Shown here in pieces: positions 38,571 through 48,300 of a DNA stretch of 64,000 nt. Within the stretch, counting starts at the first letter, position 1; every line of letters starts with the position of its first letter. The DNA comes from Streblospio benedicti. Lineage: Eukaryota; Annelida; Polychaeta; Spionida; Spionidae. The stretch spans positions 26,731,913-26,795,912 of the forward strand of contig CM032660.1 of the NCBI GenBank assembly GCA_019095985.1. The letters are read 5' to 3'. Both the position numbers and the translations under genes were made by a program. The notes beneath the pieces are model-generated. The model saw only the letters and a list, made by a program, of their open reading frames with translations. It was not told the DNA's origin and searched no databases.

Positions 38571-38860
38571 TTAATTAGTAATAATTAACACTTCGCGCAT
38601 TACTGCACTCAGAGTTACAATATTATATACATTTATCAAGAAGTCATGATACTTTTCTGTTAGTTTGCAGCTGATCTCCAAGGTCAAGGCCTTGGAGTCT
38701 TCCCTGATTGTGCTTCGCCAAGGTTTTCTGCGTTGACCTTTCAGTTGATGAAAAATCCTCACATTTGTTCATCCATGCACTGCTACTGGGAACATGACTT
38801 ACCCAGGGCAAGGTGTTTTGCCTCGACACAAACTCTAAAGCAGGGATCCCCAAGTCAATA
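38571..38860 (-). pseudogene. Small LINE reverse transcriptase C-terminal remnant
   Basis: Minus-strand pieces read DLGIPALEFVSRQNTLPWVS, SSAWMNKCEDFS and, in another frame, KPWRSTIREDSKALTLEIS. These correspond to the far C-terminus of the same LINE type as at 32360-32950. Heavily broken; just upstream of MRPL50 exon 2. Confidence 0.5.
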
Positions 38861-38967
38861 AAATACTTCACCATAAATTTACAACCTACAATGTGTACAG
38901 GAATATAATTATATTTGTTGTAAAATGTATATGAAAAGTACCTCTAATGAAGATAATTGTATTTCAG

Positions 38968-39793
38968 GGCCAACAAATTTTCCCCCAAAGAAACATATCC
39001 TTCTTTTCACGAGATAAGACAAAAGCAGAGGATGCCGTTGAAGAAACGGCAAGAAAACCGCTACCAGGACATGACAAAATGTCAAAAGAAAGGCTTAATC
39101 TCATTGCTGCTAAAGGGTAAATGAGTTGTACATTCAACAGTAAGTGATGATTGACAAATTTATATTTCTTGTCATGTCAAACTAATTTCATATCATTCGT
39201 TCTTTATGTTTTAGGAGTTTAACTACAAAACGACCATACAACCCTCCCAATGATGTGGAAACAAAACTTCAAGCTATTGTCAAAAAATCGATTCCAAAGC
39301 TACAAGGAGAATGGCAGGATGCATCACTGATGGATCCTCTTCTTAAATACAAAGCAAGTTTTTTTATATTGCTTTATGACTTAAGTTGTAGAGATTTCAT
39401 TTGTTCATGATTTCGACTACTTTGAATTATGATACTTTATTTTTTCCATTACAGATTACTAGCAAAGCAGTTAGTGAATTCAATCATGACCTTCCAAACT
39501 ACAAGTTAACGGAGGTGAAACTTGTCTCAGACTTAGTAGACTATTTTTCAACACCTGTGAGACAGACATCTGCATATGAAGATCTGTCTAAATTGGACTT
39601 GCCACGCAATCTCCATATCATTCAGGACCCAGTCCGTTTCGATTCAGACAATGATCCTCTATTTGAAGGTCGTACTGCTTTTGTAGGGGAAGACACAATA
39701 GTTGCAAGTATAAAGTATAAAAGGAAATACAAACCAATTCGCACTAACAATCCTAAACCAGGATATGTTGACTTGTATAATCTTGGCTATTGA
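38968..39793 (+). CDS. MRPL50: Mitochondrial large-subunit ribosomal protein mL50 (MRPL50), last three exons
   Basis: Exons 38968-39116, 39215-39353 and 39455-39793 (TGA 39791-39793) join in one frame, giving 208 residues without the N-terminus. The block RPYNPPNDVETKLQAIVKK, LQGEWQDASLMDPLLKYK, LVSDLVDYFSTPV and LSKLDLPRNLHI matches the order of conserved words in vertebrate mL50 (YTPPEDLQSRLE, WQDISLED, VRDVLDFYNVPI, LPPNLKI). mL50 is a structural protein of the mitoribosomal large subunit in the matrix. The second intron has a GC donor (AAA then gcaagt) and a normal AG acceptor; no GT alternative keeps the frame. Compared with human mL50 there are about 55 extra C-terminal residues ending YVDLYNLGY. 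The gene converges with MYBBP1A. Confidence 0.85.
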
Positions 39794-39858
39794 GATTGAA
39801 CAAAATATGTATGAAATATATTTAAAATAATGTTGATTGTTTCTACAAAAGTGGCTTA

Positions 39859-39864
39859 AATAAA
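39859..39864 (+). terminator. MRPL50: Poly(A) signal of MRPL50
   Basis: A canonical AATAAA lies 66 bases after the MRPL50 stop codon, on the same strand. Confidence 0.6.
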
Positions 39865-40082
39865 GCATTGAGTAACTATGCAACATAATCAGTTTTCAGT
39901 TTGAGATTTGTTTTACCCAAACCATGCAAGTTCTCAAAACGATTGCCAAAATGGGACAAGACGGTCAAGGCAAAACAAAATAGAAATGTGCAATTTAGCA
40001 AACTGTTTTAATACCATCCGCGAATTACTGTTTATGAGGTTTGCGGATTAACACCAAGTCAAGAACTAGAACCCAAAGTGAA

Positions 40083-41995
40083 ACAAGAGGATCATAAGGG
40101 TCCTAATAGCGCTCACCTGCATGTGTAAATTGGGCTTTAAAATTAAGTTTGGGGTGCCCAGGTGAAAAATGAAAGTTTCAGTTCATACAAAATATTTTAG
40201 ATGCACCCCAGGAAAGGGCCATGATTCCAATATATGATGACGAGACAGCCATACTAATTTTATGCAAGTTTGGTGGAAATCAAATGACAAGTTTGGTGAT
40301 GATAGGTAATAAAGTCTTCCCAGGAGACAGATAAACACAAATTCGTAATAATTTGTTTTTAAAACACATCGTAATTTCATCAAAAGTAGGCCAAAGTACA
40401 CCAAAATCTAATCAGCTCTGGAGAGTGGTGCAACGAAGCTAGATATGAAGTTTGGTGACCATAGGTCAAATACTTCTCCCTGTAGAGTGGTAACAAGGTT
40501 TATTACGTAACGCTCATAAGTTCAAAAGTAGGCCAAAGTACACCAATATCAAATCACGTGAGGAGAGTGATATAGACATACCAAATGTCAAGTTTGGTGA
40601 TGATAAGTCATAAACTGTTCCCAGGAGACAGATAAACACAATTATGTAATAATTTGTTTTAAAAATACATCCTTCATCAAAAGTAGGCCAAAGTACACCA
40701 AAATAATCAGCTCTGGAGAGTAGTACAACAAAGCTAATATGAAGTTTGGTGACCATAGGTCAAATACAAGAGTTAACAAGGTTTATTATGTAACGCCCGT
40801 AAGTTCAAAAAAGTAAAAAGTACACCAACATCAAATCACGTGAGGAGAGTGATATAGACAAACCAAATATCAAGTTTCGTGATGATAAGTCATAAACTGT
40901 TCCCAGAAGACAGATAAATAGAGAATCCCTTCAAAACTTAATCAGGAGCGTTCCTAAAGGCACAAATAACCCGCAAAAAGTCCGAGGCCAAAGGGAATCG
41001 TGCATTTATCAACCAATGTCATCAAATCAATATATAATGCAGTTGATGAACAGATAATCATAAATAAGCCAAGTTTCAAAACGCACATGAATACACTAAT
41101 AGTCTACAAAGACTGCCGATTCAAGTTTCAATTGGGTTGTATTGATTTGAATGTCCCATGGCAAAAACCATCTATTTTGTTAGACCATTATAAACATACT
41201 AACAGACATGTACACTAAAATGACCAGAATATTCAGACCGTCAATGAAATATCTGGCTTGTTCTGGCTTGTGTTTACAATAGGTTTCCTAGAATACAGAG
41301 CTTTTACCAGCGTAAATCACAGTGCCCTTGACGTGTTCTTTTCAAACGTCAACCGTTCAAACAATCGCACACCGCATTCTGAACGCCCTCACGCAAATCC
41401 TTTGTAGTTCGTGGTTTAGTGTTAGTACATTGTATACTGTCACATAGAAGTGTCATGGACAAATATCTTTTTTAATCATATTTATTATTGCTGTTATATT
41501 TTTTTTGTATTGTAAAACAATAAACCAATTGTAAATATGAAGAAATTTGTTTGTGAAATAGGAAAAAGTAGTCCATAGGGTCTAAATACTTCTTCCTAGC
41601 CAAGTGGTAACAAGGTTTATTACGTAATAATTTAAAACACATCGTAACTTCATCAAAAAGTAGGCCAAAGTACAAACAAAATTAATCAGGGAGAGTAGTA
41701 CAATAAAGCTAAATATGAAGTTTGGTGACCATAGGTCAAATACTTCTCCCTGTAGAGTGGTAACAAGGTTTATTACGTAATGCTCGTAAGTTCGTCAAAG
41801 TAGGCCAAAGTACAAACAAAATTTTTTGAGAGGTACTTTTTTCCTCAAACAAGACATTTCAATTTGCAAATCAATAGCTCAAGTAGTCTTTGAGTTATCA
41901 GCCTTTAGAAAAATATGAATTGTTGATGGACGGACGGACGACGGACGAAAGGTGATCACAAAAGCTCACATGCTGTTTCACAGCAGGTGAGCTAA
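40083..41995. mobile_element. Helitron-like element with internal tandem array, between MRPL50 and MYBBP1A
   Basis: Starts acaagaggatcataagggtc with cgctcacctg close by, and ends gtgatcacaaaagctcac, a hairpin, then CTAA. The hairpin stem is 41964-41975 with 41981-41992 (12 pairs, one mismatch). Monomers of about 145/155 bases occupy 40163-40920 and 41570-41830. About 640 bases of unrelated sequence (40920-41560) separate them, possibly a later insertion. A terminal hairpin and a CTRR end agree with Helitron-type elements, but the hairpin is closer to the end than usual. No transposase gene. Confidence 0.55.
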
Positions 41996-42292
41996 TAAAA
42001 ACACCCAAAATTATATTTTACAGTTATTTAATTGCTGTAATTATTTTTGAAGTAAACATTTTTTGAGAGGTACTTTTTTCCTCAAACAATATATTCAATT
42101 TGCAAATCAATAGCTCAAGTAGTCTTCGAGTTATCAGCCTTTAGAAAAATATGAATTGTTGACGGACGGACGGACGACGGACGAAAGGTGATCACAAAAC
42201 CTCACATGCTGTTTCACAGCAGGTGAGCTAATAAAAACATCCAAAATTATATTTTATAGTTATTTAATTGCTGTAATTATTTTTGAAGTAAA
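41822..42292. repeat. Tandem duplication (about 236 bases) of the repeat tail plus flank
   Basis: 41822-42056 and 42059-42292 are near-identical. Each contains tgagaggtacttttttcctc, a ggacggacggacgacggacg run, the terminal hairpin and then about 55 bases of flank ending ttatttttgaagtaaa. The flank is included, so duplication followed insertion. The second copy ends 64 bases from the MYBBP1A stop codon. Confidence 0.8.
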
Positions 42293-42356
42293 GATATTGA
42301 CATTCATATTCACATTACAAAAAATAACAATAGGTTAAAAGGTTAAATAATTTCAA

Positions 42357-45300
42357 TCATGCATTTTTAGCTTTTCCTTTCTTTTTGGATTTTTTTGACG
42401 ACTTTGGACCACTGTCATTTGTTTTGTTCTCTGTAAGACTTTCACCATTGTCACCATTGCTAGTCAACTCTTTTCTCTTTTTTGGTGGTAGATCTTCATC
42501 TTCACTTTCAACTTGTGCTTGGCGTTTGTTGACCTTTGTTTGCTTGTTTTTCTTAGATACGTCAATAACTTTCCTATAATATAACAATTAGTATGTTAAT
42601 TGAACGATGAAGTACATACAAATTTCTTTTTCTTCATTAGAAATAGTAATGGTTATTATAGAAAATTCAGTTTTAGTGATATTACATGGCAAGTGTAGAC
42701 AAATTCCTGCAATTTCATATTCCCCTTAGGCAGTCTCACTAAAAGTTATACCTGTCTCTTTACCCAGTCAAGCAAGCTGTCTTAAATTACTAAGATGTAT
42801 TATTTGGTTATAGGTGGCTCTTCTTCTGTTGTGGCTACAGTCTTTTCAGTTAAAAGTTCAAAACGTTCTAACTTTTAACTTTTGAAATTCTATTAAATGG
42901 TGGAAAAGACGGTAATCACAAGACAAGCTGTCTTAGTTTGTCTAATATTGTAAATATTTCTGAATTAAATACCACTTACTTTGATTGAAGAACACCTAAC
43001 AAACTATTACATGCTTGTTTTATATCAGTTTTGTCTTTCTTGCCAGCTTTGACCAGTTCAATATTTTTCACCAATTCTTCTGATAAAAGTTTCTAGACAA
43101 AAAATAATACATGTTCAGAATGTCAACAATTATATGAAAACAAAAACAAAGATCAAATGTAATATAATCGTACTTGAAAAACTCCAAGTCTCCCATGTGA
43201 TGTTAGAAATTTTAAAGATCACTATATTATGATCATTTATAAAACATAATACATCTACATGTATATATTCATACGTTGGCACTTTGTGGGGTGAACTCCT
43301 ACCAAACATGACTAGCTACTATAGCAGTAAATCTGAATGGGTCTACCAGTCTACGAAGAATCAGAAGTTTCTTGATAAGTTAAATAGGTTATGCTCAACT
43401 TACTTCACAAACTAGCATTTAGAATAAGTTTTCATAAAAACTGACATCTTCAAAATTAGGCCAAAGAGCATAGAAATGTAATTAGGTCTAGCCATCTACT
43501 TTAGCTTATTTTTGGTGTAGTTTGGCGAACACATCTACATGCAAAAAATAATTGTGTAAAGTTTCATGAAAATTAAAATTCAGGTATCCTATTTTTCTTT
43601 AATTCAACATATCTAATTTGCTATGCTATAGTTATCACTGTGAGTAGTATACACCCATAGGGGGACTGGCACAGTGCCAGAAACTCCCAACAGAAGGGTT
43701 TTTTAAGGTTCTTCTGTGCCAGTCCCCCTATGTGTTTATTGGATAATAAGAAAAAAGAAATGTATACACCCATAGGGGGACTGGCACAGTAGACCTTCAA
43801 AAAAAGAAAAAAAAAACTCTGTTGGGAGTTTCTGGCACAGAGGTCTTCTGTGCCAGTCCCCCTATGAGTTTATTGGGTAATAAGAAAAAAAGAATCAACA
43901 AAAGAAAAAAAGCACAAGTGTATTTTTTTTGACGGTCGTACAGTTCGTTAGATCAATAAAGAAATTGTTTTGGAAAGTCATTTGGTTCACCATACAGTTC
44001 CTCGTATATCCATTCTTTAGAGTCTTCAGAGTCTTCAGGTAGCATCTTTAGATAGTGGTCGAAGTGATCGACGATACCGCTCATGTCCATTTGGTCTATG
44101 ATTGTGTGCGGTAGAGGTAGCGTCGCGAGCGTTTCCTCCGAGATTACGCTCATGGCTCGGCGAATGGAGACGATGCACAGCTCTTTTAGTGAAAGTTTCA
44201 TTCGAAATTCCATCACGGTGCTTGGGTCTGCTCCTCGTTTCAGTAGAAGCAGGGCTGTCGAGTGTAGCCCGAGATATGTAGCCACTTCCAAAGTACTTCT
44301 CTGTCTCGGGCCTAGTACGGTGATGTTTGTTGATAGTACGTTGATGTTTGTTGGTGAAATGAGTCGTGAAATGATATGGCTGTCTATAGGGTGGTAAGAA
44401 CCGATAGCGAAGTGCAGTGCAGTTCTGTTCCGTGATCCTCGCACGTTAATATCCGCCCAATGTTCGAGTAGAGTGGGAATAAACGTGTCGCCAGTGTGAA
44501 GCGCGGCAATGTGCAAAGGCGTATAACCGTCTTTGTTGGCCAAATTAATATTATGAGGCGAAATCAGTTGAGTGAATATGCCCGTCGGGATGGGGTGATG
44601 AAAGTCAAACCTGCAGGCGATGTATAGTGCAGTTTCGTTTCGCCCGTTAACTAAGTTCACATCTGCTCCGGCTTCGAGTAAATCAGGTGTTATTGTCCAA
44701 CGTGCCAAGAAAATTGCCATGTGTAACGCTGTACCTTCATCTTTGTTCTGCATGTTAATGGTTTCGGGTGAGATTAACCTTCTAATAATTTGGTCTGGAG
44801 CGTAGTATATTATAGAGTCAAACAGGGGCGTGTAATTTGAGACTGTAGCGTTGATGTCGGCACCTCGATGGTAGAAAGTGGGTATGATTTCCCATTTCTT
44901 CTTTCGAATAGCGAAGTGTAGAGGGGGGAGTCCTTTGTCGCTCTTTTTATTGATGTTCTTCTTGGAGATAACATAAGTTATGAATTCAATGGGAGCTTCA
45001 AGTTCTATCAGCGTTTGAAGCGGTTGGCTTCTTAGATTGTGAAGAAGTTTTTCGGAAGTGATAGGGATACTTTCTGGTACTAGGGAGGTTATTTCGGCGA
45101 TGATTCTGGCGTCTGCAGAAGATTGGCTTTTTATGTATTTTTTCACTTTCGTCCATATTTTAGTCTGTTGCGTTAATTTTGTAATTAGACTTGTACACTT
45201 TGAATTTTCCATCGCAGTAGTGGTATCATTGTATAGTGTTCGTTGTTATCTCAGGGATTATTTGGAGGAAAAACAACAAGTATTCAGTGGAATGTTTTTT

Positions 45301-48300
45301 TATTCAATGCTGTTAACAGTCAAATGTTTATATACCCGTAAGCTAAAGTGGTTACCCCGTCAGACAAAATGTATCGTTTGTCGTCTATTGGTGATAGTCC
45401 GCTGATGGATCTTTTAGCTGTGAATAAATTGTTTTTGAAGCTACGTATTGAGAAAAATTCGTGACTTTTGATGGGTGCTAAATCGAGGGCATTTTTGTAG
45501 TCGTCGAAAGTAATTTCAAGTATCGAGAGCTTGTGTTCAAAAAGCCGTACTTCTTCGCTGCGAGAGCAACATGTTCAGAGAATGTCGAAGATGTCACAAG
45601 CCGTACGATGACAGCAAGTATTTCCAATTAGATCCTATTCGATGCAATTCGTGCCATCCCATATATCTGAAGGGAAGGGAGAAAAGGGAGAATAAGAAAG
45701 TCGTGAACGGGGAATCTACTCCAGGTCCATCCAGTAAAAGGGCTGCGGCGGCATCATCACGACCAGCACCATCATCGGCTGCTGACAACGACGGCGGCAC
45801 ACCCGCGAAAGTTCGTGTTCTGCTACGTGCGATGGAAGAGCACGACATTGATAATATTGGATTGGTCATCCTGCCCTCTACTTAATTTCGAAAGAACAAA
45901 TGGAAGTTAGCAGCTGTTTTAATCAGAGACGGAGCAGATATGAACAAAGTTAGTGGACAGAGCCAAACTGCGCTATACTTTGCCTGTTTACACTCTGACC
46001 CTTTTTACAAACCCATCCCGATGTCCATATTCACTCGATTGATCACACCGTACAACGTTAACTTACCCGACGAAGACGGAGATACACCATTATGCATGGC
46101 CGCAATGAACAAAACTGCAGCCTTGGTTACCACTCTACTCGCACACGGAGCGGACATTAACGTACCAGGCGCATACAACACCACTCCACTACAATACGCT
46201 CTCTCAAGGTTCACAAGGTATAAAGGCTACAACTATTCACCTACAACTGAAACAAGTAGTCGTCGGGAACGCCGTAAATCTCCCCTTCCCCGATCAGGCC
46301 ATTTCCCCGATCAGGCCATTTTTGAAAAGTAGGCCAAGGTACTCAAATATCAAATCACGTGAGGAGAGTGACATAGTCATACAAAATGTGAAGTTTGGTG
46401 ATGATAGGTAATAAAGTCTTCCCAGGAGACAGATAAACACAAATTCGTAATAATTTGTTTTTAAAACACATCGTAATTTCATCAAAAGTAGGCCAAAGTA
46501 CACCAAAATCTAATCAGCTCTGGAGAGTGGTACAACGAAGCTAGATATGAAGTTTGGTGACCATAGGTCAAATACTTCTCCCTGTAGAGTGGTAACAAGG
46601 TTTATTATGTAACGCTCGCAGGTTCAAAAGTAGGCCAAAGTACACCAATATCAAATCACATGAGGAGAGTGATATGGACATACCAAATGTCCAGTTTGGT
46701 GATGATAAGTCATAAACTGTTCCCAGAAGACAGATAAACACAATTACGTAATAATTTGTTTTTAAAAATACATCGTAACTTCATCAAAAGTAGGCCAAAG
46801 TACACCAAAATCTAATCAGCTCTGGAGAGTAGTACAACGAAGCTAAATATGAAGTTTGGTGACCATACGTCAAACACTTGTCGCTGTAGAGTGTTAACAA
46901 GGTTTATTACGTAACGCTCGTAAGTTCAAAAGTAGGCCAAAGTGCACCAATATCAAATCACGTGATGAGAGTGATATAGACATACAAAATGTCAAGTTTG
47001 GTGATGATAAGTCATAAACTGTTCCCAGGAGACAGATAAACACAATTACGTAATAATTTGTTTTTAAAAACACATCGTAACTTCATCAAAAGTAGGCCAA
47101 AGTACACCAAAATCTGATCAGCTCTAGAGAGTGGTACAACGAAGCTAAATATGAAGTTTGGTGACCATAGGTCAAATACTTCTCCCTGTAGAGTGTTAAC
47201 AAGGTTTATTACGTAACGTTCAAAACGTGGAGTAGGCCAAAAATGTCACACAATATCAAACACAAGTCGTCGGGAACGCCATGAAATCTCCCCCAAAAAT
47301 TCCCCGATCAGGCCATTTCCCCGATCAGGCCATTTTTTGAAAAAGTAGGCCAAAGTACTCAAATATCAAATCACGTGAGGAGAGGATATAGTCATACAAA
47401 ATGTCAAGTTTGGTGATGATAAGTCATAAACTGTTCCCAGGAGACAGATAAACACAATTATGTAATAATTTGTTTTTTAAAAACACATCGTAATTTCATC
47501 AAAAGTAGGCCAAAGTACACCAAAATCTAATCAGCTCTGGAGAGTAGTACAACGAAGCTAAATATGAAGTTTGGTGACCATAGGTCAAATACTTCTCCCT
47601 GTAGAGTGTTAACAAGGTTTATTACGTAACGCCGTAAGTTCAAAAAAGGAAGTTTTGCCAAAGTACACCAATATCAAATCACGTGAGGAGAGTGATATAG
47701 ACATACATACAAATGTCAAGTTTGGTGATGATAAGTCATAAACTGTTCCCAGGAGACAGATAAACACAATTACATAATAATTTGTTTTTAAAAACACATC
47801 TTTAATTCATCAAAAGTAGGCCAAAAGTACACCAAAATTAATCAGCTCTGGAGAGTAGTACAACGGAAATATGAAGTTTGGTGACCATAGGTCAAATACT
47901 TTTCCCCCTGTAGAGTGTTAACAAGGTTTATTACGTAACGCCTTAAGTTCAAAAGTAGGCCAAAGTACACCAATATCAAATCACGTGAGGAGAGTTATAG
48001 ACATACCAAATGTCAAGTTTGGTGATGATAAGTCATAAACTGTTCCCAGAAGACAGATAAACACAATTACGTAATAATTTGTTTTTAAAAACACATCGTA
48101 ACTCATCAAAAGTAGGCCAAAGTACACCAAAATCTAATCAGCTCTGGAGAGTAGTACAACAAAGCTAAATATGAAGTTTGGTGACCATAGGTCCAAATAC
48201 TTCTCCCTGTAGAGTGTTAACAAGGTTTATTACGTAACGCCAAAAGTTCGTCAAAAAGTAGGCCAAAGTACAAACAAAATTTTTTGAGAGGTACTTTTTT

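Noticed and set aside
40183-41675. Minus-strand frames reading MVYFGLLLMKLRC or similar, repeated several times (also 46294-46506, 47609-47797)
   Set aside because: They lie in the tandem-repeat monomers; the repetition is due to the array and not to a gene family.
44083-45405. Plus-strand open frames opposite the ankyrin gene
   Set aside because: Antisense shadows of the 419-residue ankyrin-SOCS frame; compositions are not protein-like.
46320-48280. Regular repeats, considered as a CRISPR array
   Set aside because: Monomers are about 145-155 bases without short repeat/unique spacer structure, and the DNA is animal.
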